From the NCBI GenBank assembly GCA_963727575.1, contig CAVSIA010000022.1:62001-126000 (forward strand): DNA of 64,000 bases, written 5' to 3'. Of the stretch, positions 56,566 through 64,000 are shown in pieces. This DNA is from JAHQVI01 sp963727575. GTDB lineage: Bacteria > Pseudomonadota > Alphaproteobacteria > Rhizobiales > Rhodomicrobiaceae. Each line of letters begins with the position of its first letter. Position 1 is the first letter of the stretch. The translations under genes were made by a program, and so were the position numbers. The notes below the pieces were generated by a model. The model was not told where the DNA came from. It saw nothing but the letters and a program-made list of their open reading frames with translations, and made no database searches.

Positions 56566-58210
56566 CCCATCTTATGCGTCCGAGCGCTTTGTCTGATACG
56601 CATTCTCGTTGGGCGAGCGGCTTTATCCGCAGGGAACACCCGGGGGGCTATTGGGATCGAGTACGCTGCGGACGCGCTGGGGGTGGATGGAATGGGTTTC
56701 GGGGCGATGGCGCCCCGCCAGTCACGGTGCAGACGTCTGCAGCCGAAAGGCAACGAGGCTGAACAGTTCGGCCTCCGGGCAGCAGGAGGCGAGCGCGACA
56801 CGGACGCGGCTGGCGGTCTCGACGAAGCGCCCGGCCACCTTCAGTAAACGCAGGCGAATGCTGGCAAACTCGCTTTGCCGCAAGGGATGCCACGATGGCA
56901 CGCAATCACGAACATCGAGCAGCAGCCAGTAAGCAGCGGTGTGCAGGATGAGCCGCATCTGATTGGCGAGCGGTGAACGGCAACTGGTGCGGTCGGAGGT
57001 GAGTTGGGCCTTGTGCTGCTTGATCAGATTTTCCGCCTGCCCACGCGCGCAGTAGAGGGTCGCATAGATGGCCTCGGCGCTGCCTTTCGCCAGCGAGGTC
57101 ACGACATGGCGGATGTCGAGCCCGCGGCGGAGCATGTCATCCTCATCGCTGGCGCTGGCCTCGATGCGCGCCACAACGCGGCGTTCCCTGGCCCAGGATT
57201 TCGCCGCATAGCGCGTTTCGGCAAAACCGCGCAGGGTAGCAAGCTGTCCCTCGGCGCGGCGAACCCGGATATCGTCGGCCTCCGGTTCGACCAGGCGGTC
57301 GAGCACGCTGTTGCCAGCAAAACCAAAGATATAGTCGACGCTGTTTGCTTCGCACCAGCTCATCGCTTCTTCCCGGCCGTAATGGCTATCGCCGCGGATG
57401 GTGATCCGCGTATCGGGCCAGTGCCGGCGGATGCGTTTGATCAGACGGCGCAGCCATGCGCGGACTTCCTTGCCCGACGGCGTTTTGCCGGGACGCAGGA
57501 TCATGGTAACCGGCCGGCCTGTCGCGGTGTCATAGATGTGGATCGGCAGAAAGCAGCGTTCGTCGTAATGGGCGTTCCATTCCGACAGTTCCTGATGGCC
57601 ATGCACGACATCGAGCGTGTCGTCGATGTCCAGAACCACCGATGCCGGTGGCATCTTGTAGCTGCGGCACCAGATATCGACGAGCGCATAGGTCAGGCGG
57701 ATGATCTCCTTCAGCGTCGGCGCGTTCTCCCAACGTGAGATGGTCGGCTGCGAGCAGAGATCGTGGCCCGTCTCCGGCAGCCGCCCGCAGGCCAGCTTGA
57801 AAGCGGGGTCGGAACGCAGCCAGTCGAAATCATTGCCGTCGGCATAGCCGCAGGCGATCGCCAGCATGCGGGCTTTCAGTATGTCCTCAAGCGTGTGCGT
57901 GATGTGAGCCGGGTCGCGGCGGTCGGCGATCAGGGCGGCAAGCGTTCTGGCGAGACCGCGCCGCCGCTCTGCAATGCCGAGCAGCATGACGCCGCTGTCG
58001 GAGGAAAGCCTGCCGCCATCGAACGCGGCTGTGACCTTCTTGCGCGACACGGCTGAATAAGGAACGGCGAGCGGGCTATCGTCGGACATGGCGGGTGTGG
58101 CTCCGGGGCGCAACGTGCGCAGGCTGGCTTCGACACCCATTTCCTACGCAAGTTCAATGCCTTGTGCTACATCCGCCAGCGCAAATCCCACCCCGGCTGA
58201 ATAAGACGGG
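56566..58210 (-). mobile_element. IS1380-family insertion sequence with 4-bp target duplication
   Basis: A 1645-bp element whose left end begins CCCATCTTAT (56566) and right end finishes ATAAGACGGG (58210), an inverted repeat with one mismatch over ten bases. It is flanked by direct repeats CTAG (56562-56565 and 58211-58214), the 4-bp duplication expected for IS1380. It is inserted exactly at the joint between the IS630 element and a MITE-like repeat. Confidence 0.85.
56722..58089 (-). CDS. IS1380-family transposase
   Basis: An intact 455-residue DDE transposase. The N-terminal block is KKVTAAFDGGRLSSDSGVML. Catalytic segments are VVLDIDDTLDVVHGHQELSE (first Asp), RITIRGDSHYGREEAMSWCE (second Asp) and YCARGQAENLIKQHKAQLTS (Glu in the C-terminal signature). 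The ATG at 58089 has GGAG upstream; an in-frame ATG at 58140 would add 17 residues. No frame break, unlike many neighbours, so the element could still be active. Confidence 0.92.
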   Translation of the reverse strand: MSDDSPLAVPYSAVSRKKVTAAFDGGRLSSDSGVMLLGIAERRRGLARTLAALIADRRDPAHITHTLEDILKARMLAIACGYADGNDFDWLRSDPAFKLACGRLPETGHDLCSQPTISRWENAPTLKEIIRLTYALVDIWCRSYKMPPASVVLDIDDTLDVVHGHQELSEWNAHYDERCFLPIHIYDTATGRPVTMILRPGKTPSGKEVRAWLRRLIKRIRRHWPDTRITIRGDSHYGREEAMSWCEANSVDYIFGFAGNSVLDRLVEPEADDIRVRRAEGQLATLRGFAETRYAAKSWARERRVVARIEASASDEDDMLRRGLDIRHVVTSLAKGSAEAIYATLYCARGQAENLIKQHKAQLTSDRTSCRSPLANQMRLILHTAAYWLLLDVRDCVPSWHPLRQSEFASIRLRLLKVAGRFVETASRVRVALASCCPEAELFSLVAFRLQTSAP

Positions 58211-58278
58211 CTAGAGCGTGATCAGGAAAAGTGGAATCCGGTTTTCCGTTCGATCACGCGATCAGCTAACGAATCTAG
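58211..58278. repeat. MITE-like repeat, copy C
   Basis: Begins CTAGAGCGTGATCAGGAAAA, continues GTGGAATCCGGTTTTCC, and ends near GATCAGCTAACGAATCTAG. It shares its TA-containing terminus with the IS630 element and is related to copies at 19632 and 50921. Confidence 0.75.
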
Positions 58279-58327
58279 AGCGGGCCGCAAGTTGTCACTG
58301 TCTCCGGCTAAGGTGATCCCGCTCTAA
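58275..58327. repeat. Short TA-bounded inverted-repeat element
   Basis: TAGAGCGGG at 58276-58284 is the exact inverted complement of CCCGCTCTA at 58318-58326, enclosing about 33 bases. The terminus TAGAGCGG equals that of the IS630 element at 55513. It abuts copy C, sharing one TA. Confidence 0.7.
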
Positions 58328-58339
58328 GACGATCGCTTT

Positions 58340-58849
58340 TTATTGCAGCAGGTCGGCGTTGCGCGCTTGCGGGTTGTCCAAATAGGGCAGGAAGATCCGG
58401 AGAAAATGCACCCGCTGGTCGGGCGTAAGCTTGGCGAACATGGCGTCGATCATCGGCTTTGCCGCCTGCCTCGCGCTCAGCTCCTTCTGAAACATCGCAT
58501 CCATCGCGGTGTTCAGCTCGTCGGAGGTGTAGCTGCCGCCGCGGATCAGCTCGCCGATCCTGACGCGCGCCTGGCGAAGGTCATGCCAGTAAGGCTCCAG
58601 CCGCGGTTTGTGCTCGAAGAAGATCGCGCGGATCTCGCGGCGCTGATCGAGCGGCAGGCTGCTCATGAAGCGGTAGCTGCGCTGGATCGCGGCGGTTGCG
58701 TCCCAATAGCCGTTGCGGATCGCCCAGGCGCGCCCAAGCACCATGCCCGCAATCAGCAGATTGATCGACAGCGAGACGATCAGCACGACCCACATCCAGC
58801 GCGGGGCACGGCGGATCAGGATCGCGCTTTCGCCCGGCGCGGCGGTCAT
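58340..58849 (-). CDS. Periplasmic heavy-metal sensor / CpxP-like protein
   Basis: A 169-residue protein with one N-terminal membrane helix (WMWVVLIVSLSINLLIAGMV) and an all-helical periplasmic part. It has the two LTxxQ-like repeats of the Spy/CpxP/CnrX type, SSLPLDQRREIRAIFFEHKP and AKLTPDQRVHFLRIFLPYLD. Its ATG overlaps the stop of the anti-sigma-like gene (ATGA). In the three-gene set sigma factor, anti-sigma and this protein, it may sense envelope or metal stress. Confidence 0.85.
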   Translation of the reverse strand: MTAAPGESAILIRRAPRWMWVVLIVSLSINLLIAGMVLGRAWAIRNGYWDATAAIQRSYRFMSSLPLDQRREIRAIFFEHKPRLEPYWHDLRQARVRIGELIRGGSYTSDELNTAMDAMFQKELSARQAAKPMIDAMFAKLTPDQRVHFLRIFLPYLDNPQARNADLLQ

Positions 58850-59382
58850 AGCTGCCCTCGATCATGCAGCTCGCTCGGCTCGAACAGCGAGCCGGAAAAA
58901 GCGATCCCTGCATCGACATCGTTGGAGGCTAGAAACTCAAGGCTCTGCAGCCCCGGCACAACCCCGCCCGCCAGCCCGAGCGAGACGCCGAGAATAAGCG
59001 AGGCAGCCAGCATCGCCGCGCCCGCCCAGAATGCGCCGCCGCGACCGTCCGGTCCTCCGCGACGCGGACGAGCCGGCTGTCGGCGTGGCCTGAAGTCAAT
59101 GATCTGGGCCGAGCCCGCTTGCGGCTCCTGCGGCAGCTTCGACGCGGCGTGCAGGATGCGGTCCTCGAAACCGGCGCGCGGCGCACCGGCCGATGCGAAG
59201 GACAGCACGCGGTCGAGCGCCTTGGCTTCGGCGAACAGCCTCGCGGCGCCCAGGTCGCTCTCGACGAAAGCCGACAGCCTCGCACGGCTCGCTTCCGGCC
59301 AGCGGGACGGGTTCGCCCCGGCGAGATCGAGCGCGTCCTCGAGCTGTTTCAGCAAGTCCTCCCGGTTATAGATCGTGTTCAT
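58846..59382 (-). CDS. Anti-sigma-factor-like membrane protein
   Basis: A 178-residue protein with a helical cytoplasmic N-terminus (DLLKQLEDALDLAGANPSRW) and one membrane helix (AMLAASLILGVSLGLAGGVV, about residues 123-142). The short C-terminus would be periplasmic. No zinc (HxxxCxxC) motif is seen, so it is not a ZAS-type anti-sigma. It lies directly after the ECF sigma gene, which suggests that role by position. An in-frame TTG at 59400 overlapping the sigma stop is an alternative start. Confidence 0.72.
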   Translation of the reverse strand: MNTIYNREDLLKQLEDALDLAGANPSRWPEASRARLSAFVESDLGAARLFAEAKALDRVLSFASAGAPRAGFEDRILHAASKLPQEPQAGSAQIIDFRPRRQPARPRRGGPDGRGGAFWAGAAMLAASLILGVSLGLAGGVVPGLQSLEFLASNDVDAGIAFSGSLFEPSELHDRGQL

Positions 59383-59396
59383 TGGTCCAACGTCCG

Positions 59397-60011
59397 TCAA
59401 ACAGGGTCATCCTCGGCAAGCAGCATTCGCCATTCGTGTTCGAGCATCTGCCTTAGGCTGCGCCGCGCGCGGCTGAGCAGCGACTCGACGGCCTCCGCAG
59501 TCGTTTCCATGACGCCGGCCGCCTCGGCCATGCTCATTTCTTCATAATGACACAAGATCAATGCAAGCCGCTGCCGTTCCGGCAGTTTTTGCAGCGCCGC
59601 GTTCACTCTGGCGGCAACCTGGTCTTCCATGACGTGCCGGTCCTGCACAGCCGGCTCGGCGATGTCGAAATTTTCCGGCCAGCTTTCCTCTCCTTTTTTC
59701 CTCAACCGATCGAGGCAGATATTGGCCGTGATCCTGGTCAGCCAGGTCGACAGCCGCGCCTTTTCCGGCTGGTAGCTCGCGGCGTGGGTCCACAGGCGCA
59801 ACAACGCGTCCTGCGCCGCTTCCTCGGCCTGAGCTTCGCTGCCGAGCATCCGCCGGGCAACGGCGAGCACGCGCGGAAGCTGGCGGCGCACGAGGGCCGC
59901 ATAGGCTGCGCGGTCTCCTCCCGCGGTGCGCAGGATGAGAACCGCGTCCTCGTCCGGCGCGGCGGGAAAGCCGGGGCTTCCCTGTTGCGAAGGCGGATTT
60001 TGATCCGGCAC
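59397..60011 (-). CDS. RNA polymerase sigma factor, ECF subfamily
   Basis: A sigma-70 group 4 protein. Sigma-2 spans EAQAEEAAQDALLRLWTHAA and ARLSTWLTRITANICLDRLR; sigma-4 spans LPERQRLALILCHYEEMSMA then GVMETTAEAVESLLSRARRS. The GTG at 60011 is proposed because GAAAGG lies 8 bases upstream and gives the usual length of about 204 residues. ATGs at 60107 and 60113 would add a disordered 32-34-residue leader. It heads an operon with the anti-sigma-like and metal-sensor-like genes. Confidence 0.88.
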   Translation of the reverse strand: MPDQNPPSQQGSPGFPAAPDEDAVLILRTAGGDRAAYAALVRRQLPRVLAVARRMLGSEAQAEEAAQDALLRLWTHAASYQPEKARLSTWLTRITANICLDRLRKKGEESWPENFDIAEPAVQDRHVMEDQVAARVNAALQKLPERQRLALILCHYEEMSMAEAAGVMETTAEAVESLLSRARRSLRQMLEHEWRMLLAEDDPV

Positions 60012-60157
60012 GGCCGCGCCTTTCTCCCGCGTCCCAAAAGGCCCAACGAACCGTGCGCTCCTTCCTGTGTCATCCCCCGGCCGAGATGTCTGCTGAGCGC
60101 CTTTCATGCTCATTATACGCCGCTGCCGGGCCTGCTCCGTCGCCGCGCCCGCCGCTT

Positions 60158-60472
60158 CTATCGAATGAGCTTAACGAAACACGCCACGACGGCGCGCTGG
60201 GTCTCTTCGAGCGTCGGCGCGATATGCGCGAATTCTGGGACAGTCGCCGCCTGGCTCAGCAGCGCCTTCAGGCCGGGCGGGGCCTTTTCGGGATCGAACC
60301 GCCCCTCCTGGCAGAGCCGCATGATCTGGGTGAGGCTGTGATAGAGATGCGCGGCGGACAGCAGAATGTCGACATCCCCGGTGTCGATCAGGTCGGCACC
60401 ACGCAATTTCTCCAGTGCGCCCACCGTGTTCTGGTCCAGCACTTCGGGATGATCCGCGGCATGGATGAGTTG
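60158..60472 (-). pseudogene. glnE: C-terminal fragment of glutamine synthetase adenylyltransferase
   Basis: The last 104 residues match the GlnE C-terminus: QLIHAADHPEVLDQNTVGAL, LLSAAHLYHSLTQIMRLCQE and KAPPGLKALLSQAATVPEF, ending FVKLIR. GlnE is normally about 950-1000 residues and controls glutamine synthetase by adenylylation. The homology stops abruptly at about 60472, where the upstream DNA becomes an ABC permease. No start codon of its own is evident. Confidence 0.85.
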
Positions 60473-60482
60473 CGGCGATCAC
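60470..60482. other. Junction between alphaproteobacterial and foreign-looking sequence
   Basis: On the minus strand, permease codons for ETIFAWPGIG (60477 and above) give way within a few bases to GlnE codons for QLIHAADHPE (60472 and below). Both genes are cut in mid-domain and no insertion-sequence end or target duplication is visible. The point is either a deletion/recombination junction or a chimeric join in the assembly. Confidence 0.75.
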
Positions 60483-61257
60483 CCCGATGCCTGGCCAGGC
60501 GAAGATCGTCTCGGAATAATGGCGCCACCCAACAGGTGGCCGAGCTGCAAACCCACCACGGTCATGATCGGGATGAGCGCGTTCCTCATGGCATGCCGCG
60601 TCAACACGACGCGCTCGCTCAGACCCTTTGCACGCGCCGTCCGAACGTAGTCATGACCGAGCACCTCGAGCAGGCTCGATCTCGTCGGAGGGCCACCATG
60701 GCGGCGAGACTCGCGCCCAACGCGAACGCCGGCATGACCACATGCGCGGGGGTGCCATAGCCCGACGGTGGTAGCCACTTCAAGTTGGCCCCGAACAGGA
60801 CGATCAGCATGATCGAGAGCCAGAAGTTGGGAATGGCCCGCCCGAGTACCGCCAGCGTCGTCGCGATGTTGTCGAAGACGCTGTTCCGGCGCACCAACCG
60901 CCGAGATGATGCCGAGGAGCAAGCCGGTTGGAATTGCCCCGGCCATCGCCACAAACGTCAACAACAGGGTGGCGGGGACGCGTTGCATCACCAGCGGGAA
61001 GGCGGGACGTCCGAAGGTGAAGGACGAGCCGAAGTCCCGCGGGCGATGCCGGCCATGAAACGCACGAACTGCACATGGAGCGGCGCGTCAAGCCCCAGGG
61101 CATGGCGGATGGCGGCCAGATTCTCGCGCGACCCCTCGGGGCTGACCAGCAGCCGCGCCGGGTCGCCCACTGCTCGTAGGATCACGAACGTGAAGACGAG
61201 CACGGCCGCGATCACGAAGAGAGCCTGCAGCGAACGTCGGAGTGCGTAGGGACCCAC
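60476..61257 (-). pseudogene. Peptide/nickel ABC transporter permease (DppB type), truncated and frameshifted
   Basis: The GTG start at 61257 follows AAGGGAG. The first helix ALFVIAAVLVFTFVILRAVG and the family segment RHALGLDAPLHVQFVRFMAG are readable. Breaks occur near 61040, 60895 and 60690. The EAA loop is VLGHDYVRTARAKGLSERVV and the final visible block is ETIFAWPGIG near 60480. About 50-70 C-terminal residues, including the last helix, are missing at the junction. It would pair with the binding protein encoded upstream. Confidence 0.82.
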
Positions 61258-61366
61258 GGGACTCCCTTGGGAGGAGATTGGGGGTAGGCGAGCCGTGTGG
61301 GGGCAAGGCTCGCCTACCCGATGCACTTCACGGAGTTCGGCCGTGTCGCCCGAGCGCGGTCGAGCC

Positions 61367-62898
61367 TTAGCGAATAGTGATGTCCTTCCCGAGCACGTAT
61401 TCGTCCTTGCGGGCCGTCCAATCCGACCTCTCGTTCACGCCGTACAGGTCGAAGCACTGCAGGTACAGGGCGATCACAGGCAGGTCGTTGTAGAGGCGCT
61501 CCTGAATCGTGTACGCCACCTCGGCCGCTTCGCGGGGTCCATCTCGGTGCCGTACGCGTCGATGAGCGTGTCCATCTCCTCGTCGTTGAGGAATGACTCG
61601 ATGCCACCGGTGTGTATGAGCGCGCGGAGTGGACTGGTGGCGTCGGGCGTGGGGGCGCCGTAGTTGAACATGAACAGTGGCTCCACCTTGCCGGCGGCCG
61701 GTTCGGGGTTGCCGATGTACATGTCGCGCATTACCTGGAGGGCGACGGGAAGCACTTCGACCCGGATACCCACATCGCCGAGCATCGACGCCAGGGCCTC
61801 GGCAACCTCCACGCCCTTGTTGATGATGCCGTCGCTGGTCATGAATCGGATGTCGAACCCGTCGGCGTAGCCGGCTTCGGCGAGCAGCTGCCGCGCCTTG
61901 TCGGGATCAAACGGATAGGGCTGGAAATCCGCCGAGTAACCGAACATGTCGGGCCGGAAGATCGTCGCCAGTGGTGTTCCGTAGCCATTCAGAACGGTTT
62001 CGATGAGGAGTTGCCTATCGATGGCATATGCCATCGCCTGCCGCACGCGGACGTCCTGGAGGGGCGCGGCGCCGTTGAGGTGGTCCATGTGCATGAACAC
62101 GGTCCGGCGACCGGTGTTGGCCTCGGCCCGCAGATTCGCGTCGCGGTCGAGAAGCGGGATTGCGTCGTAATTCAGGTGCGTGATGATGTCGACCGTGCCC
62201 GCCTGCAACTCCGCAAGACGGGTGGACGCCTCCGGAATCGGCCGGAACACGAGCCGGTCGACCGACGGTCGTCCGCCCCAGTAGTCGTCGTTGGCCTCGA
62301 GAACGAGACGCTGTCCCAGGATCCACTCCACGAAGCGATACGGGCCGGTGCCAACCGGGTGGGCGCTGAACTCCTCTTCGCCTACCGAAGCGGCGTACAC
62401 CGGCGGCACGAAGTGAAGGTTCGCCAACTTGGGCAGGAAATTGGGGTCCGGATTGTTCGTGTGAATGATGACCGTAAGGTCGTCGACGACGTCCACCTGG
62501 CCAAAATCCCTGAAATCCGTGTTGAACCGAACGGCGTTCGGATCGAGGAGACGCTCGATCGAGTATCGCACTGCCTCCCCATTGAATGGCTCGCCGTTGT
62601 GGAATGTCACGCCCGGCCGCAGGTGGAAACGCCAGGACAGGTCGTCCACCTGTTCCCAGGAGGTCGCCAGTGCCGGCGTAATCGACATCATGTCGCCGCT
62701 CATGGCGACCAGGCCATCGTAGAGGTTGAACAGCAGATGACCGCCGTTCGCACCCCGCGTCTTGTGTGGGTCACCCGACGGCGGGTCGTCGGTGAGCGCG
62801 ATCGTTACGGTGGTGGGGGGAGTTCCCTGCGCGAACGCGAACGCCCCAAGGCCAACCGTGATCACCAGGGCCAGCGTGAACAGCATCCTTGTTCTCAT
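61367..62898 (-). CDS. ABC transporter substrate-binding protein, SBP_bac_5 (peptide/nickel) family, frameshifted near the end
   Basis: About 510 residues when repaired. The signal peptide MRTRMLFTLALVITVGLGAF ends near AFAQG. Family blocks are WRFHLRPGVTFHNGEPFNGE, PVGTGPYRFVEWILGQRLVL, VRQAMAYAIDRQLLIETVLN and FDPDKARQLLAEAGYADGFD. A break near 61530 is followed by RLYNDLPVIALYLQCFDLYG to a stop at 61367. An AGGAGG element lies 9 bases before the ATG. No lipobox is present, unusual for Gram-positive bacteria and so pointing to a didermal source. Confidence 0.88.
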
Positions 62899-63013
62899 GC
62901 GATGTAACCTCCTGCGGTTGTCGGGTTGAGCGAGCGTGACCATCCATGGCCTCCCTGGGCTTCGTGAGCGCCTTCCGTCGCTCCTGTGGTGTTGCCTGGC
63001 GGGATCCTGTGGG

Positions 63014-63988
63014 TCATGTCGGAACGGCGGAATCCAGGTCCGCGACGATGTACGCGTAGTCCCCCGGCTGAACGGCCGTCGCGACGGCACGCATCTGGAG
63101 GAGGACCGATCTTCCGAACGGCGCACGGATGGTGCTGACCTCCTCCAAGGTGTACGGATCGAACACGGTGCCGAGCAGCGTGCCTGCCGGGACGGCCTTG
63201 TCGATCGTTTCGAGACCGACCACGGGGTGGAAGATGCCACCCGTCTCCACACGAAGGAGCTCTCGCCGCGTGAGCAAGCGTTGCTCGTTCCGCGCCGGGA
63301 CCTCACCATCGATCATCTCTAGAGCTCGCATCACACCGTGCACACCTCGGACCGCGTGGTCCAGGAACGCCGGTTCGGCGTACAGCGGACCACCACCGAT
63401 CATCGCGAGGACGGTCGGCATGCCGCGTTCTGCGGCGTAGCTCGTCAGCGAGCCGGCCGCTTGCGGGCCCTGGTACAACGTGTACATCCCGAAGGCGCGT
63501 GACAGCCGGAGGGTCTCGGCATCGACCTCGCCGCCGCGGGACTTCACGAAGGTGTAGTGGATCACGCGCTCGGCACTCCCACCGTCGATGTGCAACAACA
63601 CATCGGCTTGGTCCACGAGGCGGCCGAGCGCAGCCGCCAGGCGCTCGGAGAGCCACCCGTCATCGCTGCCGGGAAACTGCCGGTTGAGGTCGAGCATGTC
63701 TGTTGGGGTGTTTCGCGTGGCCCCGGCCAACGCCATGGGGTTCGCGACGGGAACCGCGAGCACGGTACCGCGCAGCTTCTGCGGGTCGAGCTGGTCCAGT
63801 GCGTTCGCAATCACATCGATGGCGAAGATTTCCTCGCCGTGCACCACGCCCACGAGGAGGATACACGGGCCCTCGCCCACGCCACGGAGGACATGTAGCG
63901 GCAGGACGAGCTCTTGGCCGCTCGCCATGCGTGCGACGGGTAGGAGGGTGTGCCCGCGCTCCCCGGAGCGCACCGTGTGGCTGCCCAT
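63014..63988 (-). CDS. Succinylglutamate desuccinylase/aspartoacylase family deacylase
   Basis: A 324-residue M14-type zinc deacylase. The zinc-binding motif HGEE lies in ILLVGVVHGEEIFAIDVIAN, followed by VANPMALAGATRNTPTDMLD with the substrate-binding Asn/Arg region, LNRQFPG, and the third zinc His in VLLHIDGG. The C-terminal barrel-like part includes AGTLLGTVFDPYTLEEVSTI. Members cleave N-acyl amino acids; paired with a peptide-type ABC transporter it could process an imported acylated compound. The ATG at 63988 is near the window end, so an upstream start is not excluded. Confidence 0.87.
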   Translation of the reverse strand: MGSHTVRSGERGHTLLPVARMASGQELVLPLHVLRGVGEGPCILLVGVVHGEEIFAIDVIANALDQLDPQKLRGTVLAVPVANPMALAGATRNTPTDMLDLNRQFPGSDDGWLSERLAAALGRLVDQADVLLHIDGGSAERVIHYTFVKSRGGEVDAETLRLSRAFGMYTLYQGPQAAGSLTSYAAERGMPTVLAMIGGGPLYAEPAFLDHAVRGVHGVMRALEMIDGEVPARNEQRLLTRRELLRVETGGIFHPVVGLETIDKAVPAGTLLGTVFDPYTLEEVSTIRAPFGRSVLLQMRAVATAVQPGDYAYIVADLDSAVPT

Positions 63989-64000
63989 ACGGAACGCCCT

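Noticed and set aside
55512..58327. Prophage or integrative element
   Set aside because: Only insertion-sequence genes are present; no integrase, structural or lysis genes, and no tRNA attachment site.

Overview
The window looks like the chromosome of a high-GC alphaproteobacterium of the order Hyphomicrobiales (Rhizobiales), probably near Xanthobacteraceae/Nitrobacteraceae. This rests on gene content and order (an rpmH-rnpA-yidC-engB block, fumC followed by a ribbon-helix-helix gene, ECF42 sigma factor with YciI partner, malonate-type TRAP cluster) and on rhizobial-style intergenic palindromes. The last 3.5 kb (about 60,475-64,000) looks different and joins the rest at an abrupt break inside two truncated genes.

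Layout. 0-5 kb: LOG protein, HtpX-like protease, DsbA-like protein, RraA-like protein, metallo-hydrolase. 5.1-6.7 kb: YciI plus ECF42-type sigma factor. 7.5-14 kb: GntR regulator, TRAP transporter (dctPQM), class III CoA-transferase and malonyl-CoA decarboxylase, a coherent malonate/dicarboxylate uptake and decarboxylation cluster. 14.6-16.7 kb: DgcN-DgcA pair for D-amino-acid catabolism. 18-19.6 kb: MHS-type symporter with an unusual extra loop. 19.7-23.3 kb: a three-gene operon of helical/coiled-coil proteins with no assigned function. 23-30 kb: FAD monooxygenase, macro-domain protein, zinc alcohol dehydrogenase, EamA exporter, PNPOx-like protein opposite a MocR regulator. 29.9-35.8 kb: cupin and RuBisCO-like protein next to engB, then yidC, rnpA and rpmH. 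36-40 kb: TVP38 protein with a disulfide oxidoreductase, a histidine kinase, tRNA-Arg(ACG), then a tandem array of tRNA-3'-end-like repeats. 40.7-50.6 kb: two paralogous small secreted proteins, triheme cytochrome c, esterase-like protein, FAD-linked oxidase and a 1323-residue AsmA protein. 51-55.4 kb: fumC and small genes. 55.5-58.3 kb: nested mobile-element island (IS630, IS1380 and two MITE-like repeats). 58.3-60.5 kb: metal-sensor-like protein, anti-sigma-like protein, ECF sigma factor and the 3' end of glnE. 60.5-64 kb: peptide/nickel-type ABC permease, its binding protein and a deacylase.

Three signals stand out. First, the tRNA-like repeat array behind tRNA-Arg has stems whose sequence differs between units while pairing is kept. 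Second, short TA-bounded repeats share their CTAGAGC terminus with the IS630 copy, and two of them appear to supply the stop codon of the adjacent gene. Third, about 25 single-base frame breaks hit clearly conserved genes across the whole window, including the foreign end. That pattern is better explained by unpolished sequence than by gene decay, and it should temper every pseudogene reading here. Coordinates of frame breaks are approximate, deduced by following family-typical protein sequence from one frame to another.
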